From the NCBI GenBank assembly GCA_045652405.1, contig JAZRUF010000038.1, positions 1-28,683 of the forward strand: a stretch of 28,683 nucleotides of DNA, in the 5' to 3' direction. This stretch comes from JAZRUF01 sp045652405 (GTDB lineage Bacteria; Bacillota; Clostridia; Oscillospirales; JAAYXM01). The translations under genes were made by a program, and so were the position numbers. This document shows positions 22,904 through 28,683 of the stretch, piece after piece. The notes beneath the pieces are model-generated. The model had not been told where the DNA came from. It worked only from the letters and a program-made list of their open reading frames with translations, and did no database searches. Numbering within the stretch: position 1 is the stretch's first letter; every line of letters starts with the position of its first letter.

Positions 22904-24175
22904 ATGTTCGTAGATATTGCCAAAGCTTATTTTCGTGCAGGAAAAGGCGGTGACGGTGCAGTTGCATTCCACCGTGAAAAGTACGTGGCAAACGGCGGTC
23001 CTGACGGCGGTGACGGTGGAAGCGGCGGAAACGTAATTTTAAAGGTAGACGACCATATGTCTACGCTTGTAGAATTTAAGTATAAAAAGAAATACATTGC
23101 TGAAAACGGTGAAAACGGCGGCGGAAAACGCTGTAGTGGAAAACGTGGCAAGGATATAGTGGTAAAGGTTCCGCGCGGTACGCTTGTGTATGAAGCGGAA
23201 AGCGGGGCTCTTATAAAGGATATGTCGGATGATGAGCCGTTTGTTATATGCAACGGAGGTCGTGGCGGTTGGGGAAATCAGCATTTTGCAACCGCAACCA
23301 GACAGGCACCGCGTTTTGCAAAGCCCGGTCTTCCCGGTGAAGAGCTTGCAGTAAGATTGGAGCTTAAGCTTTTGGCAGATGTCGGACTTGCCGGATTTCC
23401 AAACGTAGGAAAATCCACGCTTTTATCTGTTGTAAGTGCGGCACGTCCTAAAATTGCAAATTATCATTTTACCACCATTACCCCTAATCTTGGCGTTGTT
23501 CGCGTTGATGATGAATTTTCATACGTAATGGCGGATATTCCGGGAATAATTGAGGGCGCATCAGAGGGCGCAGGCTTAGGACATCAGTTTTTAAGACATA
23601 TTGACAGATGCCGCCTTATAGTTCATATAGTGGATGTATCCGGCAGTGAGGGGAGAAATCCGATTGAGGATTTTGAAGCTATAAATCAGGAGCTTGAGAT
23701 GTATAGCCCGCAGCTTGCATCGCGCCCGCAGATAGTCGCCGCCAATAAGTGCGACCTAGTGTATGACAGAGAGCAGATTGACTCTTTCCGCGAGTATATC
23801 GAGGGGAAAGGTTATAAGTTTTTTGAGATGTCTGCAGCAACACGGCAGGGTGTAGATGAGCTGACTAACTGTATAGCCGAAGAACTTTCCAATCTTCCTC
23901 CGGTTCGCGTGTTTGAGGCTGAATATGTTGCGCCGGTTGAGGTTCGCGACAATCATAATATTGAGATTTCAAGACTCAACGGTGACGTATATATGGTTGA
24001 AGGTGAATGGATAAAGAGAGCTATGGGCTCTGTCAACTTCTCCGATCACGAATCAAGGCTCTATTTTGAACGTTTGCTCAGAACTCACGGAGTGTTTGAC
24101 AAACTTGAAGAGCGCGGAGTTGAAGAAGGTGACACAATCATCATATATGACTTGGAATTTGAGTATGTTAAATAG
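22904..24175 (+). CDS. obg: Obg-family GTPase (ObgE/CgtA)
   Basis: A ribosome-associated GTPase involved in 50S assembly and growth or stress control. The N-terminal Obg glycine-rich domain begins MFVDIAKAYFRAGKGGDGAV and includes GGPDGGDGGSGGN. The G domain has the phosphate loop GFPNVGKST at 164-172, DIPGIIEGASEGAGLGHQFL, NKCDL and SAAT. A C-terminal Obg-specific (OCT) domain ends the 423-residue protein. The start is ATG 22904: GAGGTGA lies 8 bases upstream, and Obg proteins begin MFVD. A GTG at 22892 is in frame but inside the ribosome binding site. Confidence 0.97.
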   Translation: MFVDIAKAYFRAGKGGDGAVAFHREKYVANGGPDGGDGGSGGNVILKVDDHMSTLVEFKYKKKYIAENGENGGGKRCSGKRGKDIVVKVPRGTLVYEAESGALIKDMSDDEPFVICNGGRGGWGNQHFATATRQAPRFAKPGLPGEELAVRLELKLLADVGLAGFPNVGKSTLLSVVSAARPKIANYHFTTITPNLGVVRVDDEFSYVMADIPGIIEGASEGAGLGHQFLRHIDRCRLIVHIVDVSGSEGRNPIEDFEAINQELEMYSPQLASRPQIVAANKCDLVYDREQIDSFREYIEGKGYKFFEMSAATRQGVDELTNCIAEELSNLPPVRVFEAEYVAPVEVRDNHNIEISRLNGDVYMVEGEWIKRAMGSVNFSDHESRLYFERLLRTHGVFDKLEERGVEEGDTIIIYDLEFEYVK

Positions 24176-24207
24176 TAAAAAGTCGGGCATTTGCCCGACT
24201 TTTTACT
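24174..24207. terminator. Bidirectional terminator overlapping the stop codons of obg and the SLH gene
   Basis: A 16-base arm (24174-24189) is perfectly complementary to 24192-24207, with GTCGGGC/GCCCGAC at its core and A5/T5 runs on the flanks. Practical loop size is 4 bases. The obg stop TAG (24173-24175) and the stop of the minus-strand gene (24208-24206) both fall in the stem ends, so one hairpin ends both convergent transcripts. Confidence 0.92.
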
Positions 24208-25474
24208 ATTTTTCCATTGCGCGCATGGCATTGTATATAAGTTCAACAGCGTCTTGACGCGTAAGTTTAATTTCCGGACGGATGGTGGAATCGGAAAATT
24301 GCGTCATGATATTAAGCGAAGTTAAATTGCTTGTAGCTTTTTGTGCCCAGGCAGGAATTGACGATGCATCTGCAAATGTGGCTTTTTTTTCAGAGTCTTC
24401 AACTGAAATTAAGTTATTGAGTATAACTGCGGCTTCGCTTCGTACTATTATATCATTGGGACGCAAATAACATTTATTGTTTATAGTCGTGCCGCCTACA
24501 ATTCCGGTATTTACCGCGGCGCAAACAGTGGGTTTTACCCAGGATGGTATTTCATTGTCATCCGCAAAGCTGGTTTCGGAAACCGCAGATGCGTTTTCTG
24601 TTTCAGCGCAAAGTGCCATTGCCATTGAAATGAACTCGCTTCGCGTTACCGGAAGGGTCGGGCGCAAAAAGTTTTGTGCACCGATGGTTTCGCCTTTGAA
24701 AATTTCGTTTTCTGCCAAAAATATTGCTTGGTAATGAAGTCCGTTGTTTTCCATGTCGGCATAAGTGAGTGCTACTTTTGAACGTTGTATTTCCACTGTC
24801 ACAGTGCCTGCATCGGACATGTTTCCGTGTTTGTCAGTTGCTATATATTTAAAACTGTCTTTTCCTGTTTTGTTTTGATACGGAGAATATAAAAACTTGT
24901 TTTTTGCATCCAGGCAGATTTCTACATTGCCGAGTTTTGGCGACTCAGTTACGGAGTATGTCAACTCATCACCTTCGGGGTCATGACCGTGAAATACTCC
25001 ATTTATTGCGATGTTGCGCGCGGTTTTTATATCAATGTTTTCTACCTTAGGAGAGAGATTTTCTTCTTCCAATACATTAACACTGATGTTTACTGGATTA
25101 TCTGTTTTTCCAGAACGGTAAACCGGTATGCAGGAAAAGTATGTTTTACCTAAACCGGAAGAAGTCGGAATGAATTTTAATGCGCCTATTCCCTCGGTTG
25201 TAACAGCTTCGCCGCATATTAGGTCGCGTGTGCCGAATTTAAGTGTACCAACTGCCGGGTCGGGAAGTTGGCAGATAATTATTCCGTCTGTTTTGGATAT
25301 GCTTTCCACAGCGGAGAGAATATCGGTATCTTTAAAAGTGAGCTCGTTTCCTATGGAGATGGTTTTTGATACGTTAATCGACTGCGGCATATCATAAGCG
25401 GAAGAAAAAAGCGAAAGTGCTAAAATGAATACCGTTAATACGGATGCAGTTTTAATTGTTATTTTAGATTTCAT
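24206..25474 (-). CDS. Secreted S-layer-homology (SLH) domain protein with cadherin/Ig-like modules
   Basis: Predicted cell-surface protein of 422 residues. A signal peptide (about 1-25: basic start, hydrophobic VLTVFILALSLFSSA) precedes two beta-sandwich-like segments (about 30-135 and 140-230). The second has HDPEGDELTYSVTESPKLGN and KTGKDSFKYIATDKHGN, typical of cadherin-like tandem domains. Three SLH repeats close the protein (about 238-288, 302-356, 366-418), with FADDNEIPSWVKP, LRPNDIIVRSEAA and IRPEIKLTRQDAV-type sequence. SLH triplets usually bind pyruvylated wall polymers. ATG 25474 is chosen because GGAGG is 7 bases upstream; ATG 25480 is too close to it. It converges on obg. No catalytic domain is seen, so its role (wall architecture, adhesion) is open. 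Confidence 0.88.
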   Translation of the reverse strand: MKSKITIKTASVLTVFILALSLFSSAYDMPQSINVSKTISIGNELTFKDTDILSAVESISKTDGIIICQLPDPAVGTLKFGTRDLICGEAVTTEGIGALKFIPTSSGLGKTYFSCIPVYRSGKTDNPVNISVNVLEEENLSPKVENIDIKTARNIAINGVFHGHDPEGDELTYSVTESPKLGNVEICLDAKNKFLYSPYQNKTGKDSFKYIATDKHGNMSDAGTVTVEIQRSKVALTYADMENNGLHYQAIFLAENEIFKGETIGAQNFLRPTLPVTRSEFISMAMALCAETENASAVSETSFADDNEIPSWVKPTVCAAVNTGIVGGTTINNKCYLRPNDIIVRSEAAVILNNLISVEDSEKKATFADASSIPAWAQKATSNLTSLNIMTQFSDSTIRPEIKLTRQDAVELIYNAMRAMEK

Positions 25475-25558
25475 ATTCATACCTCCGAAATAATGTATTA
25501 ATATTCTTTGGCGTACCGGAGGTTTTATGCTGTAAGATAAGATGTAAACTGTTGGAAA

Positions 25559-26428
25559 TTAGTGAGTGTTACCATAAAGTGTTTTTTCATTAAAACCATT
25601 TCCCAATACCTCACGCACGTCTGAGATGATAACGAAGGCGCGGCTATCGGTTTTGCGTATCAGGTCAATAAGAGTTGGCAGTTCTTTAGGCGATGTTATG
25701 CACATAAGCATGGTTTGTTCATCTCGTGAATACATACCGATACTGTGTATTCCGGTTATACCGCGTTTTAAGAGCGTCATTATAATGAGTGATATTTCAT
25801 CTGCTTTATCTGAGAGGATGTACACGGATTTTGCATAATTTCCCATGGTAAGAAGAGCGTCTGTGACTTTTGAAAAAATTAATATTGATAAGGCAGAATA
25901 GAAGGTTATTTCGAAGCTCTTAAATACCAGTCCGGATATTATAATTACTGAAAAATCAATTATCATCAGAAATACAGGCACGGAAATATGCGGCAAAAGA
26001 CGGTTTAAAAGCATTGCGGAAAGGTCACTGCCTCCGGTAGATGCGCTTTTGCGCAGAACCAAACCAGTTCCAAAACCCAGCAATATTCCACCGGAAACGG
26101 ATGAAATAAAGTAATTGTCAGAAAGTTGAGGCAACGAAGATGTAAACTGGAGAAAAAAAGATAAAAACAGAACGCCTGCAACAGTTTTAACAACTGAGTC
26201 TTTGTTTAAATGCTTATAAGCGAAGAAAAAAAGGAAAGTGTTGAAAACGATATTTGTAACAGATAGAGGGATGCCGAATAGATACAGCAGAACCGTGCCC
26301 ACTGTTGTAACACCGCCGGAGGAGATTTTGTTAGGCACCAAAAATAGATTTAGCCCCAAAGAAATCACCGCAGTGCCGAGAAGTATAATGAAGTATTCTG
26401 AGATTTTTATGGAAATTCTATTTTTCAT
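25559..26428 (-). CDS. YitT-family membrane protein (DUF161/DUF2179 type)
   Basis: An integral membrane protein of 289 residues from ATG 26428. Five or six hydrophobic segments fill the first ~200 residues, including LFLVPNKISSGGVTTVGTVL and KSASTGGSDLSAMLLNR, which are typical of the YitT family. The C-terminal ~85 residues form a soluble domain (VYILSDKADEISLIIMTLLKRGITGIHSIGMYS), matching DUF2179. Transport or other function has not been established for the family. The upstream GAGGAG is 12 bases from this ATG, somewhat long; an in-frame ATG at 26464 has no site and overlaps the likely promoter. Confidence 0.88.
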   Translation of the reverse strand: MKNRISIKISEYFIILLGTAVISLGLNLFLVPNKISSGGVTTVGTVLLYLFGIPLSVTNIVFNTFLFFFAYKHLNKDSVVKTVAGVLFLSFFLQFTSSLPQLSDNYFISSVSGGILLGFGTGLVLRKSASTGGSDLSAMLLNRLLPHISVPVFLMIIDFSVIIISGLVFKSFEITFYSALSILIFSKVTDALLTMGNYAKSVYILSDKADEISLIIMTLLKRGITGIHSIGMYSRDEQTMLMCITSPKELPTLIDLIRKTDSRAFVIISDVREVLGNGFNEKTLYGNTH

Positions 26429-26467
26429 TTTGTATAGTATCTCCTCTGAAAAAAATAGAAGCATGAT

Positions 26468-26473
26468 ATTATA
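26468..26473 (-). promoter_or_regulatory. Possible -10 box for the YitT-family gene
   Basis: TATAAT on the minus strand, 40 bases upstream of the chosen start at 26428. The -35 region is T-rich without a good match, so only the -10 box is supported. Confidence 0.4.
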
Positions 26474-26548
26474 TTTCCGCTAAATGTGAAAAAAATGTAT
26501 TTGTTAATTTTATAAAAAAAACCATGATGTTTTGCTTGATTATTTGTT

Positions 26549-26577
26549 TTGACATCATTTGCATATCGTGATAAAAT
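26549..26577 (+). promoter_or_regulatory. Sigma-A-type promoter for guaA
   Basis: Perfect -35 TTGACA (26549-26554), 17-base spacer and -10 TAAAAT (26572-26577). Transcription should begin near 26584, about 32 bases before the ATG, so there is no room for a purine riboswitch in this leader. Confidence 0.88.
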
Positions 26578-26615
26578 ATTTTCAGTAAAATAAATAAAAG
26601 TGAGGAGACCGCTGT

Positions 26616-27905
26616 ATGAAACAGGATATGATATTGATTCTTGACCTGGGCAGTGAAACTAACGCTGAGCTTGCCCGCGAAATAAGAGCTATGGGTGTCT
26701 ACACCGAAATCTATCCGCACGATATTACCAAGGAGGAATTGGCTAATATCCCGGGAGTAAAAGGTATAATCTTAAATGGTGGCAAAAACCGAGTTGTAGA
26801 CGGAAAGGAAATTGATATTTCCGAGGAAATATACAATTGCGGTCTTCCTGTTGTTGCTTTCGACCATAAAGGTGCGCCTGCGCTGACTGAAGATGAGGCA
26901 GAGCGCAAGGCTGTGCTTAACAAATTTGTATTTGATACTTGTAAGGCTGAAAAGAACTGGAATACGGAGAATTTCATTGCTGATCAGATTGAACTTATCC
27001 GTCGCCAGGTGGGAGACGGCAAGGTTCTCCTTGCTCTTTCCGGCGGTGTTGACTCATCTGTTGTTGCAGCGCTTTTGGTAAAAGCGATAGGTGATAATCT
27101 CACCTGCGTTCACGTAAACCATGGGTTGCTCAGAAAGGGCGAACCGGAAGAGGTTGTGCGCGTGTTCCGTCAGGAGCTCGGTGCAAATCTTGTATATGTG
27201 GATGCGGAAGAGAGATTTTTATCTAAGCTCAACGGTGTTTCTGACCCTGAAGAGAAGCGTAAGATAATCGGCTCTGAGTTTATTCGCGTATTTGAAGAGG
27301 AAGCGAGAAAACTTGAAGGCATTTCGTATTTAGGCCAGGGAACAATTTATCCGGATATAATTGAAAGCGGAACCAAAACTCAGAAGAACATAAAAAGCCA
27401 TCATAATGTTGGCGGCCTGCCTGAGGATCTCCAGTTTGAATTGGTTGAGCCGATTAAGATGCTCTTTAAAGATGAAGTAAGACAGGTCGGTTCAGCACTC
27501 GGTCTGCCGGACAGCATGGTCCAGCGTCAGCCGTTCCCAGGTCCGGGACTGGGCGTTCGTTGTATTGGTGCGATTACGAAAGACCGTCTTGAAGCGGTTC
27601 GTGAATCAGATGCAATTTTACGCGAGGAGTTTGATATTTCCGGTCTTGCAGGAAAAGTGTGGCAGTACTTTACCGTAGTTCCAGATATCCGTTCAACTGG
27701 AATTAAGGATAACAACAGAAGTTTTGAGTGGCCGGTTATCCTCCGTGCGGTAAATACCGTAGATGCTATGACTGCAACTATAGAGGAGATTCCGTGGGAT
27801 GTCTTGCATAAAATAACCGATAGAATTGTAAAAGAAGTTCCGGGCGTAAATCGCGTTCTGTACGATTTAACTCCAAAGCCAACCGGTACAATCGAGTGGG
27901 AGTAA
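26616..27905 (+). CDS. guaA: GMP synthase with a truncated, apparently inactive glutaminase domain
   Basis: GuaA aminates XMP to GMP with ATP. The synthetase part is complete: ATP-pyrophosphatase loop LSGGVDSS (141-148), GQGTIYPDIIESG, KSHHNVGGLPEDLQFELVEP and the C-terminal dimerisation domain ending KPTGTIEWE. The N-terminal class I glutaminase domain is not complete. It follows the family to IILNGGKNRV and GLPVV (77-80), but the nucleophile elbow GICYGMQ is replaced by AFDHKG (81-86). About 85 residues, including the region of the catalytic His and Glu, are missing before TEDEAERKAVLNKFVF. The total is 429 residues against about 510-525 in typical enzymes. The frame is open with no internal break, so this looks like a settled in-frame loss. 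It should use free ammonia or a separate glutaminase. ATG 26616 has a GAGGAG site. Confidence 0.95.
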   Translation: MKQDMILILDLGSETNAELAREIRAMGVYTEIYPHDITKEELANIPGVKGIILNGGKNRVVDGKEIDISEEIYNCGLPVVAFDHKGAPALTEDEAERKAVLNKFVFDTCKAEKNWNTENFIADQIELIRRQVGDGKVLLALSGGVDSSVVAALLVKAIGDNLTCVHVNHGLLRKGEPEEVVRVFRQELGANLVYVDAEERFLSKLNGVSDPEEKRKIIGSEFIRVFEEEARKLEGISYLGQGTIYPDIIESGTKTQKNIKSHHNVGGLPEDLQFELVEPIKMLFKDEVRQVGSALGLPDSMVQRQPFPGPGLGVRCIGAITKDRLEAVRESDAILREEFDISGLAGKVWQYFTVVPDIRSTGIKDNNRSFEWPVILRAVNTVDAMTATIEEIPWDVLHKITDRIVKEVPGVNRVLYDLTPKPTGTIEWE

Positions 27906-27920
27906 TAGCATAGGGTTTAT

Positions 27921-27956
27921 AAGCAGCATGGAAGCGCCGTTTCCATGCTGCTTTTT
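27921..27956 (+). terminator. Intrinsic terminator of guaA
   Basis: AAGCAGCATGGAA (27921-27933) and TTCCATGCTGCTT (27941-27953) are perfect 13-base complements with a 7-base loop, followed by a run of T to 27956. A strong terminator 16 bases after the guaA stop. Confidence 0.93.
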
Positions 27957-28023
27957 ATATGGGACATAGGAAGGAAATAAATTGGAAAGAGGGAGCATAT
28001 GCTGTCATGAGGAGTGGATAGAT

Positions 28024-28302
28024 ATGCAATGCTTGTGCATAACCGATTTAGGATGCAAGGAAGTGATAAACATTTGTGATGGAACGCGGTACGGATATGT
28101 AAATGACGTTGAGATAGACATATTAAGCGGTAAAGTTGTATCTATAATTGTTCCGGTTCCATGCAAATTTCCGTGGTTTTTCCTGCATAGAGATGATTAC
28201 ATAATACCGTGGGATGCGATTTCAAGAATAGGAGAGGATATAATTTTAGTGAATTACGAGGTCGGCAGTTGTCCAAGGCGTAAAAAACGCACATGGTTTT
28301 AA
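28024..28302 (+). CDS. YlmC/YmxH-family (PRC-barrel-like) sporulation-associated protein
   Basis: A small 92-residue protein with the family pattern: DLGCKEVINICDGTRYGYV at the start, DVEIDILSGKVVSIIVP, then YIIPWDAISRIGEDIILV. These match YlmC/YmxH proteins, PRC-barrel-like and common in spore formers; the biochemical role is unknown. ATG 28024 is chosen because AGGAG lies 9 bases upstream and homologues begin here. An in-frame TTG at 27982 would add 14 residues without family support. It has six cysteines (3, 5, 11, 18, 47, 83) and a basic tail PRRKKRTWF. No clear promoter was found between the guaA terminator and this gene. Confidence 0.85.
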   Translation: MQCLCITDLGCKEVINICDGTRYGYVNDVEIDILSGKVVSIIVPVPCKFPWFFLHRDDYIIPWDAISRIGEDIILVNYEVGSCPRRKKRTWF

Positions 28303-28362
28303 TTATTAGGCGCATATATTTTGACAAAAACAGAAAAAATGAAGAAAAAGTGAAGATTTTTC

Positions 28363-28391
28363 TTGCTATTGAATTTGAAATATGGTATTAT
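28363..28391 (+). promoter_or_regulatory. Sigma-A-type promoter for rpsB
   Basis: TTGCTA (28363-28368), 17-base spacer and TATTAT (28386-28391). Transcription should begin near 28398, giving a leader of about 109 bases. Confidence 0.75.
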
Positions 28392-28397
28392 ATCATG

Positions 28398-28506
28398 GTA
28401 ATTCCACACATATCGTGATCCGTGCGCCGAGGTGTCATGCATCCGATGCATGATGGGTGCGCTGGGATGACCGATATGGAGGTAAAAACGAAAGGAGAAA
28501 TTTATT
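28398..28506 (+). ncRNA. Structured mRNA leader upstream of rpsB (candidate S2 autoregulatory leader)
   Basis: Four nested complementary pairs occur in the right order: ATATCG/CGATAT (28410-28415, 28472-28477), ATCC/GGAT (28418-28421, 28465-28468), GCGC/GCGC (28424-28427, 28459-28462) and CATGCATC/GATGCATG (28436-28443, 28445-28452). The outermost arm abuts GGAGG (28478-28482); the real ribosome binding site AAAGGAG (28491-28497) lies 9 bases before the ATG. Leaders that mediate autoregulation are known for rpsB in some bacteria. I cannot say that this one belongs to a described family. Confidence 0.65.
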
Positions 28507-28683
28507 ATGGCACAGGTAGTATCCATGAAGCAGCTGCTGGAAGCCGGTGTTCACTTCGGACATCAGACCCGCCGCTGGAACCCCAAGATGCCTCCGTACA
28601 TCTCCACGGAGCGTAACGGCATTTACATCATTGACCTTCAGAAGACGGTTAAGAAGCTCGAGGAAGCATATTACTTCGCTCGT
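28507..28683 (+). CDS. rpsB: 30S ribosomal protein S2, N-terminal part (3' end outside window)
   Basis: A small-subunit protein. The first 59 residues are present, with the S2 signature GVHFGHQTRRWNPKM (14-28), IYIIDLQKTV and YYFAR at the window edge. The frame is open to the last base. ATG 28507 has a good AAAGGAG site. It is preceded by its own promoter and a structured leader. In Firmicutes tsf and pyrH usually follow, but they lie outside the window. Confidence 0.97.
   Translation, partial: MAQVVSMKQLLEAGVHFGHQTRRWNPKMPPYISTERNGIYIIDLQKTVKKLEEAYYFAR

Noticed and set aside
22927..23253. Minus-strand Pro/Ser-rich open frame opposite obg
   Set aside because: Its composition is the complement of the Gly-rich Obg domain; it is a shadow of obg.
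25481..25558. Promoter for the SLH gene
   Set aside because: No pair of boxes with acceptable spacing was found on the minus strand; transcription may come from the upstream YitT-family gene.
26578..26615. Purine (guanine or PRPP-type) riboswitch before guaA
   Set aside because: The promoter leaves only about 32 bases before the ATG, too short for any such aptamer, and no conserved core is seen.
26840..26920. Frameshift explaining the missing GuaA glutaminase segment
   Set aside because: The frame is open throughout, no other frame encodes a GICYGMQ-like or HPE-like segment, and the bases are simply absent. Assembly deletion cannot be excluded but a frameshift can.
28321..28326. TTGACA as the -35 of an rpsB promoter
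   Set aside because: No -10 box at the right distance (the sequence is A-rich without TATAAT); the pair at 28363/28386 fits much better.
28422..28616. Open frame overlapping the rpsB leader and 5' end
   Set aside because: It runs out of frame through the leader and the clear S2 start, with no similarity to known proteins.
1..28683. Mobile element, prophage, CRISPR or defence system
   Set aside because: All larger open frames are accounted for by housekeeping or envelope genes; no transposase, integrase, direct-repeat array or toxin-antitoxin pair is visible.

Overview
The window looks like chromosomal housekeeping DNA from a Gram-positive, probably spore-forming member of the Clostridia, most plausibly an Oscillospirales/Ruminococcaceae-type gut bacterium. 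That reading rests on protein similarity as I recognise it, on gene order (mutS-mutL-miaA-hfq; yggS-sepF-yggT-divIVA-lspA-rluD; ylxM-ffh-rpsP-khpA-rimM-trmD; rplU-prp-rpmA-obg), on a YlmC/YmxH-family sporulation gene, on the Prp/L27 processing pair found mainly in Firmicutes, and on strong AGGAGG-type ribosome binding sites. I see no insertion sequences, prophage, CRISPR, tRNA or rRNA. No gene-free stretch exceeds 300 bases; the longest (17178-17410, about 230 bases) holds two divergent promoters.

Layout. (1) 1-13500, plus strand: the 3' end of murC, a type II pantothenate kinase, the tRNA modification genes miaB and miaA around mutS-mutL, then hfq, a HlyD-like membrane protein, and the division cluster yggS-sepF-yggT-divIVA. 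A hairpin separates these from lspA-rluD. (2) 17177-13533, minus strand: ylxM-ffh-rpsP-khpA-rimM-trmD, with a strong hairpin terminator inside it between khpA and rimM. It converges on rluD at a shared terminator. (3) 17345-21729, plus strand: a pair of M16-type peptidase proteins (the first without a zinc site, the second with one), lgt and folD. (4) 21760-22850: promoter, L21-type leader, rplU-prp-rpmA and terminator, followed by obg. (5) 25474-24206 and 26428-25559, minus strand: a secreted S-layer-homology protein and a YitT-family membrane protein. (6) 26549-27956: guaA with its own promoter and terminator. (7) 28024-28683: a YlmC/YmxH-like gene, then promoter, structured leader and the 5' end of rpsB.

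Functionally the window covers cell-wall precursor synthesis (MurC), lipoprotein maturation (Lgt, LspA), division (SepF, DivIVA), protein targeting (Ffh, YlxM), ribosome assembly and processing (S16, S2, L21, L27, Prp, RimM, KhpA, Obg, RluD), tRNA modification (MiaA, MiaB, TrmD), mismatch repair (MutS, MutL) and cofactor or nucleotide metabolism (pantothenate kinase, FolD, GuaA).

The most unusual item is GuaA. Its N-terminal glutaminase domain is cut from roughly 190 to roughly 105 residues and lacks the catalytic Cys nucleophile loop and the His/Glu region, while the ATP-pyrophosphatase and dimerisation domains look intact. It should be unable to hydrolyse glutamine itself. Other points of interest are the terminator inside the ffh-trmD operon, an inverted repeat abutting the ylxM ribosome binding site, the nested-stem rpsB leader, a substituted endonuclease-motif residue in MutL, and the HlyD-like protein placed among division genes.
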